A stretch of 64,000 bases of DNA from Drosophila miranda (Eukaryota; Arthropoda; Insecta; Diptera; Drosophilidae). The stretch is taken from positions 52,783,271-52,847,270 of the forward strand of contig NW_022881603.1 in the NCBI RefSeq assembly GCF_003369915.1, read 5' to 3'. The position numbers were made by a program, and so were the translations under genes. A model generated the notes under the pieces. That model was not told the origin of the DNA. It ran no database searches and saw nothing but the letters and a program-made list of their open reading frames with translations. Shown in pieces: positions 1 to 9,965 of this stretch (position 1 is the stretch's first letter; each line of letters opens with the position of its first letter).

Positions 1-474
1 GTGCTGTTGATGGCAAGCGGCTCTGGTCCGGCCGCCCACGTTGCATCTGTCTGTTGGTTTGGTGCAGCAGACCGAGTGGCACTGGTCCGGCCACCCGAGA
101 TGCGATCGTGGGATGGAGTGGCATTGACATCGGTGTGTGATGCCAACGAATTGTTTTATTGGCCGCATCCAAGTGGCGAACTGGTCCGGCCACCAGGATA
201 CGTTGTCGATTTTAATTGTTGGCCGCATCCGAGTGGCTGCTGGTCCGGCCACCCAGGATGCGCTGTCAGTTGGATTGGCCTGGCCTCCTCGGCCACGTTC
301 ATCGTCGGTTTGTAATGGCGTTTTGAGTGGCTGCTGGTCCGGCCACCCAGTTGAGGAGGTGTTTGCTTTGGCGTGTGATTTTAATTTGTGTTTATTTGCA
401 GGTACTTGTCGGCGTTTGGATGCTGTTGCTGGCGACCCTTGTCTGGTTGGTGTTGGCGTGAGAGACGTTTGCAG

Positions 475-875
475 GTGAGTATATGTATTTATTGGCAGCC
501 TCTCTCCTGATTCTCCTTCTTCGTTTGCAGGATTTGCTGGCGTCCGGCGGCTCAACACCAGGCCATCCCGCCCTCACATAATTGGCATGAGAGAGGTGTG
601 TGACCCAGTGGAGCGGCAACAGGCGCCAGCATCTGCGTCGTCGTTGGAATGGCAGCTGTATGTTTGAAATGGCGTGACGTCATTGTGATGGTGTGGTGGC
701 AGCGTCATCAAAAGAGGCCTCCTTTTCCGCCCATTTGGCAGGAAATTGTCAGTGTTGGTGGCGAGGCAGCTGTTGGAGGGGCAGCTCTGTCTGTGTATTG
801 GCAGGTACGTGTGGATTTCGTGTGTTTTGGCAGTTTTTCGTATTGTCGTGTATTGACTGTTTTTCTTTGTTGCAG
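475..875 (+). other. Antisense intron pair (475-530 and 805-875)
   Basis: On the strand opposite Gag, two segments have full intron signals: 475-530 (56 nt, GTGAGT donor, pyrimidine tract, TTTGCAG) and 805-875 (71 nt, GTACGT donor, TTTTCTTTGTTGCAG acceptor). The same two introns, 53-56 and 71-73 nt long, recur in the copies at 17.9, 23.7, 32.7 and 35.7 kb. Splicing is inferred from signals only. Confidence 0.5.
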
Positions 876-905
876 TGGCTGTCTCTGAATCGCCGATTGG
901 GCACA

Positions 906-1131
906 TCAATAGGCGCCGCCCGAACGCATGCTTTCGCGTGCGCTGGCGATTTGGGCCCTCCACACTTGGCCCAGACCCTCCAGATCGTCGAATGGATCGT
1001 GGTCGGTCCATTCGTCGTCATCCTCGTCGTCAATTGCTTCACAGTCCATATCGGATTCGGAGTCCGATATGGCTGCGGCGTCATGGTGCGTATTTGCAGT
1101 TGGTCGTGGTGATGGCTGTGTGGATGCTGCT
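906..1131 (-). pseudogene. Gag C-terminal fragment (HeT-A-like)
   Basis: Encodes the conserved acidic Gag tail also seen in the other copies: an SDSESD motif, a run of Asp/Glu, then WTDHDPFDDLEGLGQVW and an ASARESMRSGGA end before the stop. Upstream of 1131 the frame runs into non-homologous DNA, so about 80% of Gag is missing. No function expected for this fragment. Confidence 0.7.
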
Positions 1132-2221
1132 GGTTGAATGTGTCCACTGCCCGTTCGATGCTCCTCCACACGCGTATACAAATTCAAATCCAAACGATCA
1201 ACATCAATGAGGACGCCACTTTCCTGATAACTTGACTGCCATGTGACCGTTGGAATAGGAATTTTGTCACAGTTTAGAAACCTACCTACATGTGTTTTCG
1301 GCGTGATGAGTACGATGATGTGTGTTAAGAGCCAGATTAGAAGCTCTCCAGGCGATTTACGCCCATTCAATTATTTTGGTAGGTAATGCTATTATCTACT
1401 TTCACTCGATGCAATAAATAGAAAAATGCCCCGGAAATGAAGCCTTACGCCGAAAATGAAATACTCTTGTAAGTGGAATTCCACATAGATATATTGGATT
1501 TATAGAATTGGAAGTATCCTGCATGCATGTGCTCCTAAAGTCAGATGACCAATAAATCTGTATCTTTCAAAATGGATGTTGGGCTCCCCACGCAACATAC
1601 CCAACCATCTATATTTGGTACTTATGTATGAGCGTATAGTGATATTAAAGCACGATCGAGTACAAATTATAGTTCTGGCTGATGTTTCCTATAGCAGATA
1701 TATAATTTTGCGGTGATCCGATACTGATTCAATCTGTGTGTAATAAATACCATTTTCGTAGCGTAGCAAGATGAAATATAAAGTGCCTAAGTTCCGCGCA
1801 AAAGTATAATCAGTAGCTCCAGATAGCCGACTGGCAGCGAACGGATTGTTATAGAGGCACTTGATTGTTCTTATAACAATAGGCGGGGTGTGTGTATTGG
1901 GGGTGGGTGGAGGTGGCGGTGGCATATCAGCAGTCATTTAATTAGCTGTTTCAGATTCCGATTGCTTTTTGGGGACTTTTGCTTACGTTAAAGCGCGCTT
2001 TCCACACCTCTGCCTCCGCCGCCGTTCTAAAGGGAAACTGTAGAATCTGATTTACGACTCTCTCCAACTTCAAGTATTTCCCCCTCTGCCAGCGTGCCAG
2101 TTGTACGCCAGCGTCGACGCTTTGGTTATCTCATGCAGGGCAATTTGTCAAGCCAAATAACGGTCTGCGTGTCAGTTTCAGTTCCATTTTTTGCATCACG
2201 GAGAACAGAACAGAACACAAC
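1132..2221. other. Unassigned, probably host-derived DNA
   Basis: No credible reading frame. The first 36 bases (to 1167) are shared with 4567-4602 and 21050-21085. The rest is moderately AT-rich single-copy-looking DNA; its right part is probably the upstream region of the transporter relic at 2222. I see nothing else in it. Confidence 0.4.
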
Positions 2222-2365
2222 ATGTCCAAGGGATCGGTCCTACCACAGTATATAGCCGGTTTATCGGCCAGCTTTGGCGCCATGTGTTTGGCGCCTCAAT
2301 CGGCTGGTCCGAAATTTGTAATTTCGAGTTCTTTAGGAGATTTATTAACTAATTTCAGCTGTAAA
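2222..2365 (+). pseudogene. Sugar transporter (Tret1-like) N-terminal relic
   Basis: The ATG at 2222 opens a frame reading MSKGSVLPQYIAGLSASFGA, which matches the N-terminus and first membrane segment of insect facilitative sugar (trehalose-type) transporters of the MFS. At about 2290 the frame slips by one base: the GASIGWS-like motif is in the next frame, and both frames then close within about 100 bases. No further transporter exons follow before the RhoGAP relic. The A-rich sequence before the ATG (ACAGAACACAAC) resembles a Drosophila 5' UTR. Inferred to be a decayed first exon of a host gene; the exact family member cannot be told. Confidence 0.55.
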
Positions 2366-2709
2366 TAAAGAAGCATTAGTGTACAGCTTATAATTCTTTA
2401 ACATTGACATGGCGTTTTCGCACAAAATGTTCTTTGGACGCTAGTGACAGCTCTGCCAGTTCAATATTTCAATTTTTGCAGCGCGTCTCGCCCAATTTTC
2501 CGCAATTAAATTCCACCAGCAAAGCTATCAACAAATATGCTGTCAGGCCACAAACCTTCTATATTGTACTTTTAGAAAAGTAATATTTGTTAAAGTGAGC
2601 GTGTGAGTGCTGGGATTCGAATCTACGGAAGTCCTTTTCGTTTGTGCTGTGCTGTTGTTTTGTTGCTTTGGCTACTGCTGTCGCCCTGTATACGCCCTTG
2701 CGTATAACA

Positions 2710-4168
2710 ATGGACATGGAATACGCCAACATCAATGAATTTAATGACCGCGACCTAGCGACACGCATGCGCAACAGCAATTATGAAAAATACAAGTCTC
2801 TGGTGCGCATGTACCTCTCCTTCGAGCTGGAACTAAACACCGACGAGCGACGCTGCCATCCCATCGAAATATAGTGCTTACCGATTTATGGGTTGCAGGT
2901 TCGACATGCCGTGTCATGAAATCGTCTACGAAGATAAGGGCAAGATAAAGAAGTAGAATCGCCTCTCCAAGAAGAATCGCGGACCTGCCACAGGCTGCAC
3001 GGCTGGGGCAGGCAGGAAGTCGGCGGGAAACAGTCCCACTGAAACGCTGCAGCAACAAATTGATGCAGGCTTTCTGATGCACCTGGAGGAGCTCAAAGAG
3101 TTTCTTATGCTGGAGAAGAGTAAGTGACAGGGATAGTCCGGAAAATTGAATTATTCTAAATGCGGAAATGCTATTCTGCAGATCTCACCCAGGAGGGACT
3201 ATTTCGCAAGACAGGAGCCGTTTCCAGGCAGAACGAGCTACGAATGCACATACAGCACGACCAGCCCTTGGATTTGGAACTGACAGGATTCTCGGCTCCC
3301 GACTGTGCCACTGTTTTTAAGCGCTTTCTGGCCGAGCTGCCAGAGCCTTTGCTTACAGACGCCCACTATCCAGCACATCTTCAGATAGCGCCGCTTAGCC
3401 AGGCATTAATGGGGGGTCAGGTGGCGGCTACCGCAGAGCGCCAACAACATCTTCTCAACTCGGTGCAGCTGCTCCTTCTCCTGCTCCCCGAAGAGCATCG
3501 CGAGTTACTGCAGCACATTATTAAAATGCTCCATTCGGTGGCAGCGCGTGAGGAGAGCAACAAGATGTCCGCGGAGAATTTGGCCATCCTGTTTACACCG
3601 CACCTGATTTGCCCCAGGCAAATGCCGCCTGAGGCGCTCCACTATACGGCGAAGAAGTTGTCCAGCATTGTGTCCTACATGATTCAGCAGGGTCTGGAAA
3701 TCTTCGAAGTTCCCGGAAAGCTAGCCACCGATATTCGGGCGTACTTTCTTGAGCGCAAACGCAAAAAAAACCATGTCACCGGAGCAAACCCTTGAAGAAT
3801 CCATCTCGGACGACTCGACGCTCAACACGGTGTACACTTTTGTAGATCGTGCCGCCACGGTAGCGGCAAACAACAGCAATTACACGGACACTGCACTGGC
3901 GCAGCTGTACGCGCACATTCAGAGCCTTCCGGAGTCCTCCAAGAAGCGTCGCCTCATCAAGCAGTTTAACAAGCAAAACGGACAAGGTAGCACATTGTCT
4001 CCACTCCGTTGCGTTCCTTTGGGACACAGCTCATTGATTCCACTCGCTCCTTTCAGGCACAGCGCTGCAGGTCATCGCGAGGAGCTCCAGCGTGCCATAA
4101 GGGAGCATCACGAGAAGCATGATGCCAAAATGATGCGCGCCATGGAGGAGGCAGAGCGTAAGAAGTAG
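2710..4168 (+). pseudogene. RhoGAP54D: RhoGAP54D/ARHGAP19-like Rho GTPase-activating protein, broken
   Basis: RhoGAP proteins speed GTP hydrolysis by Rho-family GTPases. Exons seen: 2710-~2873 (start MDMEYANINEFNDRDL), 2899-3119, 3182-3986, 4057-4168. Introns 3120-3181 (GTAAGT...TGCAG, 62 nt) and 3987-4056 (70 nt) look normal. Exon 3 has the GAP domain: EGLFRKTGAVSRQNELR with the arginine finger, FLAELPEPLLT, and NKMSAENLAILFTPHL. Lesions: the first intron has no GT donor and only about 25 nt remain; an in-frame TAG lies at 2954-2956; an extra A in the eight-A run 3763-3770 shifts the frame at the end of exon 3; the last exon is out of phase with the splice and would end early. At least four defects make it a pseudogene. 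The family call is firm; the symbol rests on memory of the fly ARHGAP19 homologue. The 3' end is duplicated at 20595. Confidence 0.75.
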
Positions 4169-4285
4169 AAATCCATATGGATCACTGCACCCAGCCGTTT
4201 CGTTATATAACACCATTTCGATCATCCTGCAGCTATGCCATAAATGCGGCTAAACTGAAACTGTAAACACTTTTGTATGCGACGT

Positions 4286-4291
4286 AATAAA
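4286..4291 (+). promoter_or_regulatory. Poly(A) signal of the RhoGAP relic
   Basis: AATAAA lies 118 bases after the stop codon at 4166-4168, a normal distance for a Drosophila 3' UTR. It is preserved in the duplicate at 20769-20774. Confidence 0.6.
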
Positions 4292-5040
4292 GACTTGAAT
4301 GTACCCAAAGCACTAATCCATTCTGAGGATATGATGAGTGGAAATTATCTGTAAATTATCGTCGAACCATGGCTTGTGTGTATGTGCAGTGCCATACTTG
4401 AAACAAAATAGAATGTTATCTAGGGAAAAACACCTCCATTGCATTAACACAAAACAAGGAACCGGGTGCAAAGCGGATTCTCCCCAGTGGAACACTTGAA
4501 ATGTTCAACCCATATCAAACGATAGACGATTACCAGCAGGCCAGCCGCTCCCCTTCGCTGCCACCTGGTTGAATGTGTCCACTGCCCGTTCGATGCTCCT
4601 CCTTTTTTAATGGTTTGACTGGCTCAGGGCACTTTAGAGTTACCTGAAGCTTTCTTTATTAATGTTCTTATTACTATTGGCAACATATAACATTATTTAT
4701 GGAAACATTTACAATTTTTTTAACATTTAGGTATTTTTTAACATTACGGTAACATTGATAAAAAAGATACAGAAAAATACTATACAGTTATCGATTACTG
4801 GCTTTTGTAAACAAAGTTAAGATTGGCTTGTGTTTTCTTTTTTTTTGACTTAGGCATAAAAATTTTGTAACGCCGCTCCTTGACCCCTCATCCGGTGCGA
4901 AACGGAGGTATGGACGACAGGGAGACCTCCAAGCATCGGCAACGCAAGCGCGGCATCGCCTCGTCCCTCTTTTCCTGGCCGAATCCAACCGATGCAACTC
5001 TAAGAAGAACGGCGGCGCATATGCTTCTTTCTGTGGATGA
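4292..5040. other. Downstream host-like and AT-rich DNA, no gene seen
   Basis: 4292-4560 is probably host DNA downstream of the RhoGAP relic. 4603-4870 is very AT-rich with many AACATT/TTTAACATT repeats. A short open frame at 4880-5080 (GIASSLFSWPNPTDA region) matches nothing I recognise. Positions 4112-4910 are repeated at 20595-21395; 4911-5150 is missing from that second copy. Confidence 0.4.
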
Positions 5041-5400
5041 TATGAAACTCCTGGCTGATTTTAATATTATTTTATTTTCAGGTTTATGTTTTGTAGGTTT
5101 GGTGATCAAGTGTCAGGAATCCAGTTAGGTAATTTGTGTTGTTATATTTATTGGATTTTTAACCTTTGATTTGACTGATTTTAATTATTTTCTATTTACA
5201 GGTTCGATTGGTCCATTGGGAGGTTTGCGTTGAGTTTGGTAAGTAAGTCTATTTGCGCTTTTCCTTTGGCTAATTTTAGCTACATTTTATTTGCAGGCTA
5301 AATTAATTTATTTAGAGGTTTGCGTTGAATTTGGTAAGTTAGTTTATTTCTGTTTTGTCTGATTTTGATTGTATTTTATTTGCAGGCTCTTTTAGTTTGT
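5041..5400 (+). repeat. Tandem intron-like modules with 37-nt micro-exons
   Basis: Repeating units have CTAAT/CTGAT branch-like motifs, TTTTATTTGCAG acceptors and GGTAAGT donors. Predicted exons are 5082-5128 (47 nt), 5202-5238 (37 nt) and 5297-5333 (37 nt); predicted introns are 5129-5201 (73 nt), 5239-5296 (58 nt) and 5334-5385 (52 nt). Exon copies share the TTTGCGTTGA block. The strand is the same as the other antisense introns of the HeT-A-like units. Confidence 0.5.
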
Positions 5401-6266
5401 GATGTTTGTGATGTTTGTAATGGCTTGTTAGTGGTGTTGATTTTTAATTGGCGAGAAGAGCTCTTTTCTCTTTTAGTTTGTGATGTTTGTAATGGCTTGT
5501 TAGTGGTATTGTTGGTTTTTGTTTAATTGGCGAGAAGAGCACAGGAACTAAAGCTTGTCGGAGATAGTAGTGAGTGGGGTGAAGGAAGGGCTGGGGCGTG
5601 GTGGATTGGCGAGGAGCACTTTTCCGCGTTTGGAATGGTCATGTACAGCGGCGAATGGTGAGGGGGGGGGGGGGCGACACAAAATGGCTGCTGCCTGGCT
5701 TGGCTTGGCGTCATCTGGCCTTCACTGTCTTCATTTTTTTGGCACCAGAGCACAAATGACACGGCAAACGATAAACGACAAACAGTCAAAACGACAAACG
5801 ACACGGGCAACGATGATGGCAACGAACAAACAAACTTGCAATGTCACTTTATTTTAATGGCGTCGGCGATGGTTCAATTAATATGCGTCCGACGATCACA
5901 ACCTCTCAAGCGGGTGGACGAGATGAGAGTGGCGGACGAGGTTCATGGTGGAACTCTCACATGTCCGCCAACTCACACACTCTACCCCTCAACTCGAAAG
6001 ACCCGATCGCCGATCGTCACTTACCGGTGCTCTCACCCCCGGTTCCACTTTCACTCACCCCAATATTGAGTGAGATGAAAGTGGTCCGAGGGCAGCAGCA
6101 CCGATAAGTAGGCAATGGAAAATTGTAGTGGCCGTTTGTTTTAGTGGCTGCGTGTTTCGCGTTGTTGTTGATTAGTGGCTAGTGTCTTATGTTTGTGCTG
6201 TTTGTAGTGGCTGCTCTGTTGTAAGGGGATGGGATGGGAAGGGGGATAAATGCCTGCTCCCGTATA

Positions 6267-6353
6267 ACCGCCCGGATACTGTAAACTTCCGGATCTTACG
6301 ATCCGGGCGCGAGACGCTCCGAAGAGTCGACCGCATAGCATCATGTGGGCGGT
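6267..6353 (-). other. Conserved structured RNA element (copy A)
   Basis: Read on the minus (sense) strand, ACCGCCC at one end pairs with GGGCGGT at the other. Inside are a 7-bp hairpin CCGGATC-GTAA-GATCCGG with a GNRA loop and a CTC-TTCG-GAG hairpin with a UUCG loop. An alternative 9-bp pairing (CGCCCGGAT with ATCCGGGCG) competes with the outer stem. Four further copies keep the arrangement. Not a recognised ribozyme or tRNA fold. Confidence 0.5.
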
Positions 6354-6500
6354 TGAAATGGCTTTGTTGGGGCATTTGGCAGAGTTTCGATGGTTGGCAG
6401 TGTATATTTTGTTCCTGCTCAGCCTCATTTGGTCTTTGGTGGCGTTTTAAATGGGTGGGGGGGGGGGGGGTGGGTGAGGCGTAATGGCCGAAGTTGGCGG

Positions 6501-6567
6501 CCGATAACACACTGGGCATTGATAAATGCAATTTGAATTTGAATTGGCTTTTTTGGTGTGTTATCGG
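6501..6567. repeat. 12-bp inverted repeat
   Basis: CCGATAACACAC (6501-6512) and GTGTGTTATCGG (6556-6567) are perfect inverted copies around 43 bases. Preserved at 20037-20102, 22793-22859, 26220-26285 and 35241-35297, always near the 5' end of a HeT-A-like copy. Confidence 0.6.
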
Positions 6568-6626
6568 TCAAAGTCTAGTATTTGAGTGGTATTTTTAGTA
6601 ATACCACGTGTCAAGGGGAATTATGG

Positions 6627-6630
6627 GAAT
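6627..6630 (+). repeat. Target-site duplication GAAT (left)
   Basis: GAAT precedes the 5' LTR and recurs at 17075-17078 after the 3' LTR. The uninterrupted sequence with a single GAAT survives at 22919-22922, proving the target and the 4-bp duplication typical of Ty3/Gypsy integrases. Confidence 0.9.
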
Positions 6631-8925
6631 TGTAATATTCGACGCTTGTCGTGCCTTCTTGTATTTTAATTACCCACGGCTAACTCCCAAAATTACAGCA
6701 TAAAACTAGGCCGAAAAAAAAAAATTCGAGTTGAAGATCTTTTGAGCTTTGATAAAGCTTATCAACAGCTGTTTTGCGACCAAGCGGCAACGCTTTGATA
6801 TGCACTTTTTCTGCCATGCACTATATTTTATTAAATATTGCTGTGTCTGGATTCTGTATAACAGAAGAAGACCATAGAAAGTGTGAAAAAAACGTGGGTT
6901 GCTGTACTTAGCCGTCCCAGCCTCTTTCTTTTTCTCCTCGTGACCGTCAGAGTGACCGGCAGTGGAAAAAGAAGTCTTGTAGAGCTGACCCAGTTCGCTA
7001 AACCAAGGTCAAGCCAAAGTCAAAGCCTAGTGCAAGTGCCAAGTGCGGCTCAAAGTGATCATTTAATTTGAGTCGACGCGCCAGTTATATATTGCCAATA
7101 CTGGGGCAGCCGTTCGACCATTTGGAAAACGAGCGCCCACAGTGTACTAAAATTTTTCAAAACAGTGGTGCAATTCTGTTGAGGTAATTATCCACCCAGC
7201 TACAGCGACCCGTTGAAAAATGTTCTGTTCTTTCCGCGTAGGATTAGCACCACTAGTATCTACGTATTGAAACGCTGGTCTAGAAGTTACGGATTGGTTA
7301 GTCCCGGAGACCTCTATTGGCCACGTGCCCGTACCACCGGTTAAACCCCCACCGTTTGACATTCGGATGAGGCGGTAGCCGAGAGCATGGACTTGCTCCT
7401 CCAGTAAACCCGATCGGTGGGCTCTGCAAGCGTCGCCGGGACCCGTTCGACCCATGGGGATGATCTGACTGACTCTTCAAATACACCAGTCGCCCCACGA
7501 GCCATCAAGTGTGCGGGTGTACCTAACCTCACGCCGCAGATGGACCGCGGTCATTGACCCTTGGCATCGGAAGCAGCAGAATTTTCCGGCGCCCGGTACA
7601 ATCGTGTGCCACCTTCAGACCTCGAGTAGGAACTCGGTCTCCAGCCGGGAAGCATCGACCCCGCCTCGGATTTAGTTATATTTTCTATCTTTCTTTCGAC
7701 ATTAGACCCGATATGCGAAACCCTGTTTTTTTTATCCGCTTTCTGTTTAACTACGTTCTTTTGGTACGGAAAAAATTTGCAACAGCCAATTAAATCCGGT
7801 ATAAACAAAAAGGGAATTCCTATCCATGGGCTAAATCGAACTTGAACAAATGAGTAGTGTATTAATACCAATTATTTTTACAGTTTTTTGATTTTGGTTT
7901 CCACGCATTCATCTCATCATCTATGCAGATACTCATCACAATCACACACATCATCATACTCCTCCACCCATCAAATCATCTCATCCAACACACAACGAAA
8001 GATCTTTCTGCGTGGGAGTCGAAGCTATTAATCGTATCGTAAGTGATTATCCTGAACCAAGTAAGCCATCTGAAAAGAATGAATGTGCGGTGACTATTCG
8101 TTGGTCTTCAACCATGATCACGGTTTTATACACATATTACTCATGCCTTTAAGCGATTTTCCATATACCCTATTTTTGTCTGGTTTTGGCACTGACCAAG
8201 TTTACGTAATGAAGTTTGAAGTTTTCTTGTTCCTATGATGAACACATAACCTAGCTCGTGCATTTATATATACCTACTACTAATCATTTTTATAGATTTA
8301 AGATCATTATACCCTACCTCGCCCCTATGATATTCTTTCCCCAGTATATGCTGTATAGTAATACTCTATAAATGTAAGACAATATCGAATAGCAGGATTA
8401 TATTAGAGACTAAATTCTATTAGCGTTAGGTTTTATAGGAATTTAAATGAAGAACTATGGATTGCTTAAATAAAGTTAGTTTGGAAATGAACCAAGGCTA
8501 AATATCTTATATCGGAACCATGCAACCTCGTCTGACGGAGATGTGACCCACCGCAGTCTTTGTTGGAGGGATCCTGATTGTTAATAGGTGGCCCTGAAGG
8601 ATCATGGTAGGGTGGGCGTTCTCGCCAATGGGCGATACCGCAGCCGACAAAGATCTGACCGGTGATCTTCTTCGTTTACGTATCCATGCTGATCTGTCCC
8701 TTTGACCCCCGGTATCCCGTTTCCTAGTATCCTTTCCCTACTCGTACGCGATTTAATTTTTTATATAAATTCTTATCTCGACCATTTGCCAGAGCTCTAA
8801 ATGGGTAGTAAAATATCCTCCATGCCCACACCTCGCCGACCAGAGACAAAAGCCGAAGCCAGCGCGTACTTCCTACTCCCGTTTAGCTAATATCAGCTCC
8901 TAGAACCTGTACGTTGTATGCTACA
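6631..8925 (+). repeat. 5' LTR of element 1
   Basis: 2295 bp, TG...CA ends, nearly identical to 14779-17074. Small open frames inside it (for example 6883-7071) are repeated in the 3' LTR and show no known domain. An AATAAA lies near 8469. It contains no recognisable protein gene. Confidence 0.9.
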
Positions 8926-8926
8926 G

Positions 8927-9007
8927 GTAAAGACAAATTTTAAATGGAAATGGGTTCGAAAAGTCTGTTCCGATTTTATGGCAGGGTTTTAAGAACGTTT
9001 TTTTTAG
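8927..9007 (+). other. Intron-like spacer between LTR and primer site
   Basis: The primer site lies 104 nt from the LTR end instead of a few nt. The spacer begins CAG|GTAAAG right at the LTR border and contains a T8 tract followed by AG at 9006-9007, so 81 nt could be removed as an intron. Alternatively it is a later small insertion. Elements 2 and 3 have spacers of only about 8 and 12 nt. Confidence 0.3.
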
Positions 9008-9029
9008 AATTATACACATATAAGAATTT

Positions 9030-9047
9030 TGGCGCCCAACGTGGGGC
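9030..9047 (+). promoter_or_regulatory. Primer binding site, tRNA-Lys(CTT)
   Basis: TGGCGCCCAACGTGGGGC is complementary to the 3' 18 nt of Drosophila tRNA-Lys(CTT) including CCA. It primes minus-strand DNA synthesis. The same 18 nt occur at 45722-45739 and 59653-59670. Confidence 0.8.
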
Positions 9048-9965
9048 CCTTCTTCGGCATGCCCCGACCAAGAAAATTTGTATAAAGTCATCAACACCAA
9101 TGCGAGCTGCATCTCAAGGCAGTCTCATAAGACTTATTCCTTTATCCATTAATTCCCAAGAGATATGCATGGTCGTGCATTATCTGGGGGATTGACTTCG
9201 AGTAGCTGGATTGCGTAGCAGTTTCTAAAAGAACTTAAAGCCCCGCGCTCGAGGTTAATCAACTTACTAGGCATAGTAACGAACCTGTAGTATCTGGCCG
9301 GATAGGCCACTCTGCTAAATTGCGCGTTCCAATTTTTCTGTCGGATTAGGTTTCAAAGTGGATTATCTCTACTGCCTACCCACAAAGGTGGGAGCGTGTT
9401 GTTTGGGGGAGGAACTTGTCCATACCGTTGCTGATCATTGTCTGCCGTTTTGGCCTGGATCAGGTTAGTCAGTGGCTTAGAGCTACGGCCTGCCCGCGAA
9501 CGAAGGCAACAGAATCGGAGATGGTATATTTCCTGGGTCAGCATAAACTATGTCTTCTTCTTCAGTTTTTCTATTGTTGTTCCGTTTCTTTTGTGTTTGA
9601 CAGACGTAGGTGGAATGCCTCTGCTGTACTGCGGTTCTGGACAATTTGGTGGTCCGCGATCCAGAACTTTTTGTGTTTTTGCGACCTACAGTATAAGTAG
9701 AGGGACATCGGTTTGTCAGGGTTGCGGATTGCTCGGATATCCGTCAGTGGTGTAGAACTACCGAACGGTCCCAGTTCATCCGATGACTCATTGTAATGAT
9801 TGTCGATCGTTAATAATATCACCAGAGTCAGTGGGGGACACATTCCTATTAGACGAAGGGTGCATGGTTTCCGAATTTTGTGGATACAGAGTAGATATAT
9901 CGATCGTTAAAAGTTAATAATCAAGAGTAGAACAGAAAATCATATATTAGTCAAATTAGGATAGG
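9048..9965 (+). other. 5' leader of element 1
   Basis: About 920 nt of untranslated leader between primer site and gag, expected to hold packaging signals. No conserved frame and no hairpin I can support. Confidence 0.5.

Larger units (their letters stand above)
1..1131 (-). mobile_element. HeT-A-like Gag-only element, copy 1 (3' part)
   Basis: Jockey-clade non-LTR element; sense strand is minus. It holds the Gag C-terminus (906-1131) followed by about 900 bp of 3' UTR toward position 1. The plus strand is G+T rich, so the sense strand is A+C rich, as known for HeT-A. The 3' UTR carries spaced repeats of a CTGGTCCGGCCACC core (near 26, 84, 184, 243 and 336). Homology to the copies at 17.5, 23.2 and 32.2 kb is obvious by eye. 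The copy stops abruptly at 1131, where unrelated DNA begins. No reverse transcriptase is present in this or any other copy, which suggests mobilisation in trans. Family assignment rests on the zinc-knuckle Gag of other copies; a non-telomeric relative is possible. Confidence 0.75.
5400..6626 (-). mobile_element. HeT-A-like 5' region (5' UTR) fragment
   Basis: Homologous to the part upstream of gag in the copies at 19.2-20.2, 24.9-26.4 and 43.1-43.8 kb. It includes the 5885-6110 block (GACGATC...CCGATAAG), the structured-RNA segment 6267-6353, a G-rich run at about 6453-6475 and the inverted repeat 6501-6567. There is no Gag frame. A 13-G run lies at 5662-5674. The right edge is the LTR element inserted after the GAAT at 6627-6630. 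Confidence 0.65.

Noticed and set aside
6267..6353. Hammerhead, HDV-like or tRNA fold in the structured RNA
   Set aside because: The hammerhead core (CUGAUGA plus GAAA) is absent, the nesting of stems does not match HDV, and no anticodon or T-loop is present.
6883..7455. Genes inside the LTRs of element 1
   Set aside because: Short frames repeated in both LTRs without any recognisable motif; expected by chance in 2.3 kb.
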